Origin: Verticillium longisporum
Lineage: Eukaryota > Ascomycota > Sordariomycetes > Glomerellales > Plectosphaerellaceae
Assembly (NCBI GenBank): GCA_019188255.1
Contig: JAETXT010000015.1
Location: forward strand, 620,001-684,000
Length of the DNA: 64,000 nt
Direction of reading: 5' to 3'
Part shown: positions 23,210-34,584 of the stretch, one piece after another
Layout of the letters: each line of letters opens with the position of its first letter
Numbering within the stretch: position 1 is the stretch's first letter
Notes under the pieces: model-generated
The model's input: only the letters and a program-made list of their open reading frames with translations
Database searches by the model: none
Told to the model about the DNA's origin: nothing
Made by a program: the position numbers and the translations under genes

Positions 23210-24896
23210 ATGGAACAGACAGGACCTCCCTCTCCAGCTCCCTCGAATGATGATATCTATCACGACGGCCTTCATCATCTGATTCGACACAACAACGCGA
23301 CGTCATACCCAAGAGATCAGCAGAACCCCGAAGATAATCTCATGGGGCATCCAGCCTCCCAGTCAAGGTACGGGACCCCAGACCCACAGCATGATCGACC
23401 ATACGACCAATCTTCGCCGTATTCCCACCGCGCCCAGGATGGGCAAATTGTGAGTCTCCCGCCTATTGCGTGTATTGGGCTGTGCTGACGGTCTGACAGT
23501 CATATCAGTCAAGCTACGATCCAACAGCCACACCATACGCATCGATGAGCGGCATGACACATCAGGTAAGATCCATTGCAATAGCCTCCATGCTATCGAC
23601 AGCAGCTTACGAAGAACGACACAGCCCTACAGTACTCCGGATACGTCGCCCCCAACGCCCTCCCGGAGTTCGGATATGATTACTATCCGTAGTGGGTTAA
23701 CCATTCAAAAACGAGCAACGACGATCAAGCCCCTCGCTGCCCATGCCCCTCGAGTGGAGAAGGCTTCACCGCGAAAGAAGAAGGAACGCAGCAAAGTATC
23801 GAAAAAGATGGACGGCGTCCAGAAGCCGCTGAGTGAGCTGGCTCAAGAGAATCCGCAGATTTTCGTGGCAGACATCAACGCCTACGTGAACAGGCCAATT
23901 GAAGAGCGTCTGAAAGAGGTCGAGGAGAGCAAAACGCCGGGCAAGATCAAACGTCCCATGAACGCATTCATGCTCTATCGCAAAGCATACCAGAACCTTG
24001 CCAAAAGCCTCTGCACACAGAACAACCACCAAGTCGTTTCGCAAGTTTGCGGCAGTGGATGGCCATTGGAGTCTGAACTGATTCGCCAGCAATTTAACGA
24101 CTGGGCCAAGCTCGAGCGCCTGAATCACCAAGAAGCTCATCCAGGTTATAAGTTTACCCCTTCGAAACCGAAACCTAAAGCCCGGGTGGAAGACGACCAG
24201 CCGTCAGATGATGGGAACTTGGACGGCTTTGACTGGGCTGCAGGGCCCATGTCTTCCAGGGGTCGGGAGATGAAGGCACGCAGGCCCCAGGGACAGTACG
24301 ACGCCCCACCTTCGATCTATCATTCGTACGCTGGCGCCGCGGGAAGTCCGCCTATGGGCCTTGGTATCCCATCTCATTCAATGTATCAATACAGCAACCC
24401 TGGAAAGCCCCCGCCGGCTCCTTACACTCACAGTGGCCTGCCACCTGGCCAGTATTACCAACAAAGCGTACAACAGCGACATGATGGTGTTGGCTTTGTA
24501 GAGGACGTTGTGATCAGAAGGCCACAATCACCAACGATGGCATATGCCTCCATGCCGCAAAGTGAACGACATGACGCGATGGGACATTTTGGTCATATGC
24601 AGCACCACGTCGGCGGATTGGAGTCATTTGTTGACACCGGAATGATTGGCGCGGACGCCTTGCCGTACGGCGCTGGTGGTTACAGTGACCCGCTTCTGGA
24701 CGGTCACCACAGATGGCCAAACCCTCTCGATCTGGGTGACACCAGGCAGGACTTAATGGACGGAATTCCCGGAGGGATGTACGACGATTCGTACCTAGAC
24801 CCGCAGTTACAGTTGCTGCGAGGCCAAGATAGCAGTTGGAAGGTGGAGGAGCTGGACGGAAGCCATTTCAACAGTTGGATGGATCCGTCAGAGTAA
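23210..24896 (+). CDS. HMG-box transcription factor (MATA-HMG type, Ste11/FMF-1/PaHMG5-like)
   Basis: Sequence-specific DNA-binding protein of the MATA_HMG class, 525 aa. Exons 23210-23449, 23500-23565 and 23625-24896, introns of 50 and 59 bp. The HMG box is at about residues 209-285: KRPMNAFMLYRKAYQNLAKS, then NNHQVVSQVCG, W, and HPGYKFTPSKPKP, with the Met-Asn-Ala-Phe wedge motif intact. It is followed by a basic patch and a long Pro/Gly/Tyr/His-rich C-terminal region, probably activating. Upstream of the box is a Lys/Arg-rich nuclear-localisation-like stretch (SPRKKKERSKVSKKMDG). In Neurospora and Podospora relatives of this type regulate mating and sexual development; this role here is inference. 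The box differs from the mating-type HMG idiomorph proteins in its long flanking regions, and no MAT neighbours such as SLA2 or APN2 are seen, so I do not call it MAT1-2-1. Confidence 0.82.
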
Positions 24897-25621
24897 TCGC
24901 CAGAGTACTCTTGAACTTACGACGTTTTTTTTTTGTTTTAGCAGCATTCCATCAATTGCAACAAAGTTCCAGGATGATTGACTGAGGGAGCGGCAGGTCT
25001 CCGAACTAGACGGGATCTGGAGTTAGGGGCGGAGTTCCTTTTACTTTTGTTCTTTTTTGGGGTACCAAACTGGAGGTATGCGACACGCATTGCATTTCGA
25101 TCCTTAGATGATGATGGTTGCAGTTTCGTTTCCGGCGAAAAGTGCGTGGTGTGTGGAAGTATGGAATGCTAGACGGGCGTTCCTCGATTCGTTTCCGGAC
25201 ATTAGATGCAAAGAAAGGACTACCATTTGGACAATAGGATTGTTGGAATGTGGTTCAGAATAGTACATAAAGTGGATATATTGATATTTCTTTCAGGGCA
25301 TTACCGGGAATATGGCTTGTGCTGGGGCACCTCAGGGTTCTGCCAAGACGTCCCCTATACTGAAGTACCTACCTTATGCAACTTAGGTAATCAAGAATAA
25401 CGTCGTTCGCCAGCAATGTGCTCTGTGATGCCACCCCACACAAGCTACCTGCGCTCACTCGCCGACCTCAGTAATTCTCGCCTGGGATCCCGCGATACTG
25501 GACAACTCCGAACCCTGTCGCAAGAAAGGAACGAAGCCTGCAACAAACTCAGTTCAAAGCATCAATCTCTTAGCTCTCTCGCCTGGTCTTTCTAGTCAAA
25601 CAGCACCACCCGCCTATCAAG
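24897..25621. other. Intergenic: HMG gene 3' UTR and emc5 promoter
   Basis: 725 bp. A T-rich stretch and polyA-like signals lie just after the HMG stop. A small copy of the TACCT/AGGTA motif is at 25362-25392. A CT-rich leader precedes the emc5 start. No gene recognised. Confidence 0.5.
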
Positions 25622-26116
25622 ATGACGTGGATCTCCCGCTCCGTCACTGCCGTCGGACTTTTGTTGCTAAGCCATGCGTGAGTTGTGTGTTCAGTTGTTG
25701 CAAGGCATCATCCTCCTACACTACTGACACGCATCGTTTCTCTTAGTTGTTACTCTGCACAAGAACACTCGACGCTCCAGTCCTTCGGCGCCACATCATC
25801 TCTGTCCGCGACAAATCCAGGAACCTCGCTTCCCGCCGATATTGTCATCGAGACAATTGTCGCTACTCTTCTGGTGTGCCTGGGCCTCATCACGGGCGCC
25901 TCCAATTTCCGACCGATTCAGTGGCGCGTGTGGGCAGGCAAGATTGAGCGCGAAGGTGAGGCTGGATTTCTGAACGGCAACGGAGTTTCCGACAATGACT
26001 ATGTTGGCAACCCATTTCGCATTCTCGAAAGTCGACCGGGTTTTGTCGATATTCGGAAAGAGAGGCGCGACTTTGCTGAATGGATCAAAGATGGCGAGAA
26101 GTCCAGCACAAGCTGA
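25622..26116 (+). CDS. emc5: ER membrane protein complex subunit 5 (MMgT family)
   Basis: Small ER membrane protein of the EMC5/MMgT family, 141 aa; a subunit of the insertase that places transmembrane segments into the ER membrane. Two exons, 25622-25677 and 25747-26116, joined across a 69-bp GT-AG intron that splits an Ala codon. The N-terminal hydrophobic helix (VGLLLLSHACYSAQEH) and the second helix (VIETIVATLLVCLGLITG) have the family spacing, with the polar linker LPADIV before the second helix. The fungal C-terminal tail has NPFRILESRPGFVDIRKERRDF, which is conserved in filamentous relatives. Usual fungal length. Some annotations call this family a magnesium transporter; the EMC role is better supported. 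Confidence 0.85.
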
Positions 26117-26884
26117 ATATTCATTCGGGAAAGGACTGCCATCCGGGGTCTGCTCCCTGTCAGGTGCAGGTCTGAGAGGGAATCGAGAATCGGCAAGAGT
26201 TTTAGCGATGCTGTAGGGGCTACGCGAACTTCATAACGTGTCCGGCCACACGTACGTCGTGGTGATGACGACGCCAGAACGGTCGCGGCGCAGAGGTCAC
26301 TGCCAGTCTATGTATTCGTTATGCCGTCCGTCCGCGTTTCGGATGGCGGGATGGCTCTATTCGTCATCCCATCCGATCAAAAAGCGCTGCGTTGCATGTT
26401 ACGTCGCAGAAACAACTTGAGCGCCCTTGTTTCCACCATTTGTACCCGATATAGTCATGTTAGTATGTCGCTCATGTCTCTATGCTAGGGTTTCTAGTAG
26501 AACGAAGTCTTGACCACCCTGTATTACAGAAGTCTCACCATGGTACTCCCAACTGGCAGATGCCTAATCATTCTCATCCACAAGTATTGCCAATTAACAG
26601 CGTGTTGGCCATGTCGCAAAGTGCAAACATGAAAAAACACAGCTTCGGCGGACTTCTCTGCGCGAGTACCATTTCCATGTCTTTGCTTGTATTGCTGCTG
26701 CATTGTTATTCATCAGACCCAACCTAGGTACTTAGGTAAGGCACCTAGGCAGCAGCCACACGATCATGCCAATTTGGTAATCAGGTGCATTGTGGGGGTG
26801 CGTATTTCCCTGAAGGCAGCAGCACCTGCGGATCAGTCGTTTCCTTGTCTCCTTGATACTTGCCTACCTTTCCTACCACCTTGG

Positions 26885-26915
26885 GTACCTACCTAAGGTA
26901 GGTACCTAGGTAAGG
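26885..26915. repeat. AGGTA/TACCT palindromic motif cluster
   Basis: TACCTACCTAAGGTAGGTACC followed by TAGGTAAG: nested inverted repeats around TAAGG and GGTACC cores, one of the densest copies in the window. Confidence 0.65.
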
Positions 26916-26946
26916 CAACTTAGTGCACGGGACCTTGGTGCATACC

Positions 26947-26966
26947 TACCTACCTTAAGGTAGGTA
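26947..26966. repeat. Perfect 20-bp palindrome of the intergenic motif
   Basis: The 20 bases TACCTACCTTAAGGTAGGTA are identical to their reverse complement. Just outside this the symmetry breaks. Confidence 0.85.
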
Positions 26967-27197
26967 TATACAACAACAATCACGAACCCTTATGTCAATC
27001 GGGAATCCTGTTGTGCGACATCTCACAGCGCGTGTTAGCTTCGTATACGTCGAAGCTCAGATCTATCGATTTTCCCCAAACTGTAGCAACCTTACACAGT
27101 TGTGTCCCAGATGGTCTGACTGCCCTACCTTCATATTTGCAACACCTACAGGACACACTAGATACCTCCGGAAAACTCCATCACGCCCTTGCTCTAG

Positions 27198-30100
27198 ATG
27201 AAAATGCCTGCATCCGGCAGACGGTTCTCTCATCGCCAGCGAGCCCGCGGCGGCTCGAGCCAATGCAGAGGCCAAGTCCACAGTCGCGGACGAGGTCGAG
27301 GCTCGGGGGTCATTGACTTCAAACGCAGAACTGACAAACGCTCGTCAAGTAACCTGTCTCACATGCCTATTCACTTTGAAGGATCTCGTTCTGAGCGTAG
27401 TTTCCGCGCGAGGCCTCATGCCCAACAAACAGTCCTTCCAAGCACGCCACCCGATGGCTCAGATGATGCCTTTAGCAGCCCTTCTCGGCTTTTCGAACAG
27501 GGACAGGCACATGCTCTTGGAACCACACCCGAGAATATCCAGAACAACGAGAGCGGCGATTTCTACGAGACAGTCAATGCAGAAGAAGTCGTTTTGGCCG
27601 TCAGCTTCGTGGAGAGGGGCAGTTTGGGATGCGCCTACTTTGCCACCAATACGCAAGAGCTACGGATCCTTCACGATATGCAATATGCCGATGTTGATGT
27701 TTTAGAGGCTCTTTTGGCACACGTCCAGCCTACAGTCGTTTTACTGCCCCTCAAGACGCCAGAGGTCGTCGTGAGTCTGTTTGAAAGGCATGCGAATATA
27801 TGGGATGAAGGTACGTGGACATGGGACTGATTAGTTCTTGTAGTCGCTAAGTCTTGTTCGTGTAGGCTCCGGGCAATGCTCATACGCGATACGAATGCTG
27901 ACCTCTGCCAACTTCAGTCATAGCAATGCTGTGAAGCGACTTGCAAACCTAAAACTATCCTCCATGTCGGCTCCGCGAGCTGTCGTACGACCTGGTCTCG
28001 CTGGTGGCACGACGGAGAGCTTCGAATCCACCTCTGAGCTACGACTACATTCTGCAATCATCGGGGTTACACGACTGAGCTCGTTTATCGACCTCGATAG
28101 TCTGTCATCGGTACGCTGGATTGAAATTCTTATATAAACCGTGCGAATATTCTGCTCAACCATAGTAGGTCGCTTGTGCAGGAGCAATTCTCGGCGAACT
28201 CTCCCGATACGATGGCCACGCGGATGATCCAGGCCACATAAGATGCCGTGAATTGCAAATGTTTGCTCTGAAGGACTACTTGCTCATCAGCAATGACACA
28301 ATGTCATCCTTGCAAATACTACGGTCAGAATCTCACCCTAACAACCAGGCACGGGGTACAGGTAAGACCACTCAGGGGGGTAAAGAAAGCCTGTCGATAT
28401 ATGGCCTTTTCAGCGCCTTGGCGGGAACTCCACAAGGAAAGACGAAACTCCGTCAGATGATTGTCAGGCCTACCGTCGACCTCAATTTGATCCATGAGAG
28501 ACAGCGGACTATCTCGTTCCTGCTGCAGCCAGGAAATTCTGAGACCTTGGAAACCATATGTCGAATTCTCCGCAAAGTGCCAGATATACGACGAAGCATC
28601 ATAAAGCTTCGTAAAGGTGTAGATTCTACGTCTGGTCAGGGATCCTTTAATAGGGGTGTTTGGTGGACATTGAGGCGGTTCGTTGTGGGCGCTTTGCAGC
28701 TGAGAGAAGCGATTAGAGGATTAAGCCCAGTGGGCGAGATCATCTTAGCTGAGACTGTAGAGAACACCCCACAAGACCAATATCAAGCAATATCATGCTG
28801 ACCAGAAGCACAGATAGTCCGCATAATATCCCCGAACACCATGAAAGAATTGGGCGAGACTGTTGGTTCAACCATAGACTTCCGCGAATCTAGGCTAAAT
28901 TCTCGAGTCACAGTCCGGTGGGGAGTCAACGACGAGCTTGACCGACTCAAGCGAGACTACAACGGCATGGAAGACTTATTGAGTCAGGTGGTATCTGATC
29001 TTTCTAATGAGCTTCCGGAATGGGCACGCAACATCGTCACAAGTTGCATATTCTGGCCACAACTTGGATTCTTAACCATGGTTCCGCTCTGCCCTGATAG
29101 CGAAGAGCCAACGTACGACGGTCAGGGCCTGGACTGTGACAACTGGCAGATAATGTTCTCCGCGGAACGAAAAGCGTACTACAAGAACCGTCGGATGCGA
29201 GAGCTGGATGCACATCTAGGCGACATGTACGGTGGTATTCTTGGTAGGCCAAGTGATCTCAAGCTGTGTTTCCACACTGACTATAGTAAAGATCTCGAGG
29301 TTGAAATCCTCCACAACCTCGCCGTCAATGTCATGGTTCATGAAGACGCTTTGCTGGCCGCAGCCGACATCTGCGGCGAGCTGGATGCTTTAGTGGCGAT
29401 GGCGCTTGCGGCAGGGAAATATGGCTGGACAGCACCAAAGGTGACGATGTCGAATGTCCTGAGTATCCGCGCTGGCCGGCATCCACTGCAAGAACTGGTG
29501 TTGCCCCTTTATATCCCTAACGACTGCTATCTGTCCGGAGGTGAAGATCACGAGACCCCGGGCCTTGGATTTGAATCCCGTAGCTCGGGACATTTACCGA
29601 TGAGCACCTCAGAATGTGCCAGCATGACCGTACTTACAGGGCCGAATCATTCAGGGAAAAGCGTCTATCTCAAACACGTTGCTTTGATCACTTATCTGGC
29701 TCATAGCTACGTTCCTGCAGAGGAGGCAATTGTTGGCCTGACAGACAAGATTTTAACGCGACTATCGACACGCGAAACTGTCTCAAGGAACGAGAGCTCG
29801 TTTGCCGTAGACCTCAAACAAGTAGCATTCTGCCTTAAGTCAGCTAGTCCCCGAAGTCTAGTTCTTGTTGACGAGTTTGGGAAGGGAACTGCAAGCGACG
29901 ACGGAGCAGGATTGATGGCAGCCTTGGTCAACCATTTCGTCTCGCTGAGGACCAAGACACCTCGTGTGCTCGCAGCTACACATTTCCATGAGATTTTTGA
30001 AGGGCGACATGTCAGTGAATCTCCGTACCTGACGCTTGCGCACATGGATATTCGTCTCGACTCAAGGGTTAGCCGACCCGACAATCAGCTCGTATACCTA

Positions 30101-30418
30101 TACAGATTGATACCTGGGGTCTCTACGGAAAGCTTTGGCGCTATTTGTGCAGCGCTGAGTGGGGTTGACAGCTCAGTCGTTGATCGCGCAAAGACTATCG
30201 CCCATATCCTTTCAAGTAACGAGGACTTGAACGCAGCATATACTACGCTTGATGCCGAAGACTACAACAGACTGAGGGATGCTGAGGATGTCGCTCGACG
30301 TTTCCTCAACGTTGCGCCGCGCAACCTGGCCATAGGTGTCGTCGGGGACGTTGGGAATATCCGGAACACTCTGAGGAGTGTTCTCTACGAAGACACGGGC
30401 TCGAACTGCCACCTGTGA
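27198..30418 (+). CDS. msh5: Meiotic MutS homolog MSH5
   Basis: Meiosis-specific MutS protein that pairs with MSH4 to stabilise crossover intermediates. Exons 27198-27810, 27866-28110, 28169-28756, 28814-30418; 3051 nt, 1016 aa. The MSH5-type order is seen: an N-terminal connector region (VSFVERGSLGCAYFATN), the lever/clamp with SESHPN and LSIYGLF, then YDGQGLDCDNWQIMFSAERK and RMRELDAHLGDMYG, which distinguish MSH5 from MSH4. ATPase domain: Walker A TGPNHSGKS near residue 757, Walker B LVLVDEFGKGT near 830, and the ATHFHEIFEG segment. No N-terminal mismatch-recognition domain, as expected. Oddity: between Walker A and SYVPA the helix is two residues shorter than in MutS (LAHSYVPA where AYIGSYVPA is usual). 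The intron at 28757-28813 has a weaker donor (GTAGAG). The start at 27198 is the first Met of the open frame; the extreme N-terminus is uncertain. Confidence 0.88.
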
Positions 30419-31112
30419 GACACCGCTAATAAGGAGATTGTAGTCAGATGTCGCTTCAGCAGCATCCTACAGTGCCCTGTACAGATGGGGAACTGAGAAG
30501 TTTTGGTCCGCAGAACCTTTGGTGCCCGGAAAGGCGGTGCGAGCACGAAAAGTATCTCATGGCCTGAATTGTCCCACTCGCACCTCAAACACAAAAATGT
30601 ACATTTTTCTATGCAAAAGGATGTTAGGACCACTGAGAGCACGTAAACCCTACAGATTGTATCGCTACACCAGCCGTGTTTGAAGCTTGAGCCTCGTTCC
30701 TGACCGAGACAGGGTGAAGGATGAGGCGAAAGGGGTGGGGAGCCGCCCTGAAGGTGCTGGTGTTCCGTTAAATGCTAATCCACTCACGACGTACTATCAC
30801 CCAAATACATACGTAAATAAACCTTGAGCCTAGATGTGTTTAGACCAAACAACAACATCATGAACGAGCGTGCCGCATAGCATCAGCACCTTTGGGCCTC
30901 TGTTCATGATTAACCGAGTGGGCCGTCGAGCCAGAAAGCCATTGACCTGATGCTTCGTTTCTCCCGCTTAGGCAAACATTGAAAGAAGAGGAGACAACGT
31001 CATGATAACAAACAAGGTTTAATCATGTACCGCAATCCCATTGAAAGACATAATTCGTGACGTTGATGGGTCCCTTGACTGACCGACAAAAATAGACGCG
31101 GGATACATCAGT
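30419..31112. other. Convergent intergenic gap
   Basis: About 690 bp between msh5 (+) and the GPI-protein gene (-). AT-richer than the genes, no sizeable open frame, nothing recognised apart from presumed 3' UTRs. Confidence 0.5.
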
Positions 31113-31960
31113 TCAACCCCAAAGCCCAAGCATGGCGACCCCGAAGCCGGCTGCGACAGCGCCGCCAACGGGGTATGCCGTGGGCTTAGCCAGTGAACCT
31201 GACTCGATTACAACTCCATTTACTGAAGTGGGCTGGTCGCAGTGGGACGGTTCCAGGCCGAAGCAAGCCTGGGAACTGAGGCTGGAACAGACAGGCGTGG
31301 CCGATGTGCCGAGACTGGGATGACTGGCGGCGACAGTAGTGCCCCCTCCCCGGGAACAACGATCGTGACAGCGAAATCATTGCTACCTCCTTCAAGTTCC
31401 GTGACGCATGTGTCGTAGTTCTCTGAACATTGGCTCAAGGCAGATGAGCATTCACCTTGGTCGAGAGACGTCGCCATGTAGGGGAAGGGAAAGAAGGTGT
31501 TTGCAACAAACGAAGCAGACGCAGTCGGTTGCCCGGCTGGAGAGTCTGGCGCTGTGCCTGTACATACAGCTCTGTACCATCAAGTGTATTAGCCCTGCCG
31601 TCGGGTGTAGACTTTGGGAGGCGATTCATCAGCTTACCCGGATGGACAACAAGCCGGTTGGTTGCTGTCGTCAAGTTCGCAAACCTGGTTGTTTTGACAG
31701 CAGATGCCGCTGAAGTCTGTACCTAAAGAGGTAGAGCACAGGTATGTGCCAGCGGGGCAGTCGGCACTCTGTCTTCGAAAAAGCTGGTGGGCTGCTGCGT
31801 AATTGTACGCTAATGGTATATCTAAAGCTGCTGTCGGGAGTGTTGTTGGAGCTGAAAGTGACCCCGCTGAAACAGACAGCCAAAGGGAAAGCCCTAAGTG
31901 AAACTGTAACAAGCGGCGTTTCGCTGTAGCCGTTGATAGTAAGTTGGCTTGTAGAAGCAT
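31113..31960 (-). CDS. Cysteine-rich GPI-anchored-type secreted protein (one-base frameshift in this sequence)
   Basis: Predicted cell-surface protein of about 260 aa. Exons 31960-31638 and 31571-31113, intron 66 bp. The N-terminus has a basic stretch and a hydrophobic signal segment (FHLGLSLWLSVSAGSLSA). A Cys-rich region follows (CPAGTYLC, GICCQNNQVC, ACCPSGAVC), then FFPFPYMATSLDQGECSSAL, QCSENYDTCVTELEGG and VTIVVPG. The C-terminus is short, hydrophobic and Ala/Gly-rich (VGGAVAAGFGVAMLGLWG), as in a GPI signal. The frame breaks at the C runs in 31342-31352; with one base added it reads GGGTTVAASHP or GEGGTTVAA, matching the VPGGGGTTV type of segment I recall in relatives, and then runs to the hydrophobic tail. 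Function unknown; proteins of this sort are common surface proteins in filamentous ascomycetes. The signal start at 31960 is less certain than the rest. Confidence 0.75.
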
Positions 31961-32367
31961 CTTCAATATGGGGCTCTGGTACAGCTGGGAGCGGGGTAGA
32001 GATAAGCGGGCCGACCGACACCACGCCAGAAGAGCGCTGGTAGAGCTTTCAGAGCTTTTAGCAACTTTGGAAGGGCGTAGGTGACGAAGCTAGGGATCGC
32101 AATCGTTGCCTGGGACAAGAAAGGTGTGGCCGATATATCAGGACGGTTGCGGGTTCATGGCCTGGATGCTGGTAATACAAATGGCTGGGCGGGTGGTGGC
32201 TGGCGAGCACACAGAAGGCCCAGCTTGTGCAGGCATCATGGTAGGTAGGTGCATGGCAGCCGAATGCACTACTTGATTGGTTCAGTAGCCTAAGCGATGT
32301 TGGCTAGGCAACAAATGTGTCTCGCACCGTAAGGTGTAGTCGAGTACCCAGAAAGTGTAGTCCTCAA
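31961..32367. other. Intergenic between two minus-strand genes
   Basis: About 400 bp, upstream of the GPI-protein gene and downstream of the unknown gene. A short AGGTAGGTG motif copy lies at 32239-32255. Nothing else seen. Confidence 0.5.
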
Positions 32368-33332
32368 TCAATGCGAGTCTCGAACATGTGCCAAAATCTG
32401 CCTCAATCGACCCAGAGCCCTCATATCTGTTGGTGGGCTGTCGCTTATCTGGTCCCCTGTGTCGTTGAGCTCATTGCGGGCAGCTTCTGCAAGAGGCCCC
32501 AAGTCTCCCCATACTTCATCAGTGTAGGAGCTAAGGACATGTCTCCAATCTGCGAGCCAAGTGCGAGTGGCCCGTTGAGGATCTCGAATACCAAGATGCT
32601 GATAGCTTGCATCCCTGTCGCCCGCGATCAGGAAGTCTGGCTGAAAATTTAAAAGTTCGTCCCAACCCTGGCCGGTTCGCTCCACGGTTTGAGACTGGTT
32701 CTCTCCAAAAGAGCCAACCTCAGCGTTGCGATTTCATGTGGCGACAGCACAGGGGTTGACTCCAAGCTGTCACGTGTGATGATGTCTTGGGTTTCTGGAT
32801 CCGACAAAAGCTGGACTGCTTCAATACCATCGCGACTTGCTTGCACCTCCAATTCTGACGGCCCCCCAGTGTAGCCAGAGAAAGCTGGGCGCACCTGGTT
32901 CACGAGCTGGTGGGTCGATGAAGATCCTGGACCGATCGACGATGAAGTCGCTGTTGTTGGTGAATTGATAAAGTTGTTGTACTGACTTTCTGAAACATGA
33001 CTATGCCCAGGGCTGCTGGATTTGTTGCTGCTCGTGTTCCCTTGCCTCGAAAGGGGTAGGGATAGTGAGGTCGCTGTCGCTGCCGCAGAGGTGGAAGTCC
33101 CGCCAGATGACTGTTGCTGTTTATCGCTAGAAGTAGTTCCAAGCACTGCACTCTCGGGCTGTCCACTGATCACTGTGCGGGATAGGGCCGTGGCTGAAGC
33201 CTGGAGGCGAGAGACTAGCGAGGGAGATGGTGACGTTTTGACTTCTGAGTCCAGGGCGAGAAGAACGTCTTCTGTATCATGTTCCTTGCCTTTTCTCGAA
33301 GCCTTCCCATCAGGATCGTCTGAAATTGTCAT
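32368..33332 (-). CDS. Conserved filamentous-fungal protein of unknown function (one-base frameshift in this sequence)
   Basis: Single-exon frame of 966 nt (321 aa) once one base is restored. I do not recognise a named domain. The N-terminal half is Ser/Thr/Gln-rich and probably disordered (SSDKQQQSSGGTSTSAAATA). The C-terminal third is ordered: LSPHEIATLRLALF, then GWDELLNFQPDFL, then LADWRHVLSSYTDEVWGDLG and LGRLRQILAHVR. These C-terminal blocks look like those of an uncharacterised family in related fungi. The break is at a run of four A, 32707-32710: LRLAL in one frame and GWDELLNF in the next; adding one T on the coding strand gives LALFGENQSQTVERTG across the gap. The start Met at 33332 (MTISDDP) is the first ATG; no signal peptide or membrane helix seen. 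Divergent from the PP2A B-subunit gene. Confidence 0.7.
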
Positions 33333-34584
33333 AGTTGCGTATTGACCGGTGACAAACACTCAAAGGATGTCGAGGCAAGCGAGGAAGATGGAAGTTATGT
33401 GCTGATGGGGGTACTTTTACCGAGGCTGGCACATTAGCTTAAGGTGCCTAGGTAGGTCGGTAGGTACTTGGCATATGGGGTGCAGTCGGCACTACGGTTC
33501 GTTCAGCCGATCTATCGATACGAGCCCCGACGGATATGCGTCCACTTGGTTTGGATGAGCGAAATTCTGTTCTCGGGGCGATGTATTTATACCATAAGAG
33601 GCACCCGCCGTACGGTTATCGGTTGTCTTATCATCATGCTGTGCACCCAGGTGTACTGGGTGGGGCATTGCCGTCGAGGTAGTTAGGTCCGACCTAAGCA
33701 GACACTGGGACCACCGCCCATCCCGCACACCACACTGCTGCACCACGTCGAGCCCAACCCACGTACCTTACCTCAACCGCATTACTCGACGATTACCAAC
33801 ACCACACCCAGACGCCGCCCTGCTGGTACACACCTTTCCACCCGCTTCCACTGTTGTAACCCAAAGTGACTTAGGTAACTGGTCACCACCAATCTACCTT
33901 GATAGGAGGTAAGGCAAGCTATGACTGCATGCCCGTCGTCTCTGGGCTGTCCTTTGGCTTCAACTCCCCTCTAGCCTTCCAGTTCCAGGTCCCTGCCCCT
34001 CCACCCGACCAACACGCACTTGCCCTTCCCTGAGCTGCATCATCGCCGCACGCGCGACCAAGCCATACCTACCTACCTACCTACTGAGGCCAGTGTCTAC
34101 AGACAAGGTAGCTAGTTGCCTATTATTCTTGCCCGTCACCTTGTCACGCTACTCGCGCATTTCGTCGCTGTTTGGTCGTTGCGCGCAGCCTTCCACCGCT
34201 TCTTGCTGTCGTCCTCGTCCCCCATCCATTCCGTCGATCACTACTCGAACGCAACTGACAATCGACGCAGAGGCTGACCTCACGAATTTTCATCTTTTGT
34301 CACTCGCCGACCATCGCTTGTGACAATCGCACGTCACCCCTTTTCTCCTCTAGGCGCTTGAACCACACAAGCACCTACCTCAGCATTCTTCGCTCACTCC
34401 GAGGTGCTCAGCTCCGAAAGACAACTTGTTCCCAAGAACGATCGCCGCATAACCACCTTTGGACTTGGAAAGTCCACGCCTCTAGGCCGACCATTTGCCA
34501 AACTGTATCCTTGAGGCAAGCGTGTCTGTCTGTCGATTCCCATTCGTACTCAACTCTACCCCTCCATCGGCACTCGCAGGAAAA
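33333..34584. other. Divergent promoter region, unknown gene and PP2A B subunit
   Basis: 1.25 kb. Contains AGGTA/TACCT motif copies at 33440-33470 and 34064-34085 (a TACC tetranucleotide run), and a C/T-rich leader from about 33720 to the PP2A start. Frames at 34093-34323 and 34358-34591 are within this leader, lack recognisable domains, and could at most be upstream ORFs. Confidence 0.5.

Larger units (their letters stand above)
26117..27197. other. Intergenic with strong palindromic motif clusters
   Basis: 1.08 kb between emc5 and msh5. It carries three close clusters of the AGGTA/TACCT motif: 26721-26750, 26885-26915 and 26941-26970. Open frames are short. A Met-rich frame at 27011-27316 overlaps the msh5 start in another phase and is not supported. 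Confidence 0.55.

Noticed and set aside
23210..24896. HMG-box gene as the mating-type gene MAT1-2-1
   Set aside because: The protein is long with extended flanks and the usual MAT neighbours are not present; an FMF-1/Ste11-type factor fits better.
25622..26116. Magnesium transporter
   Set aside because: The MMgT name is historic; the family is EMC5, so the EMC role is preferred.
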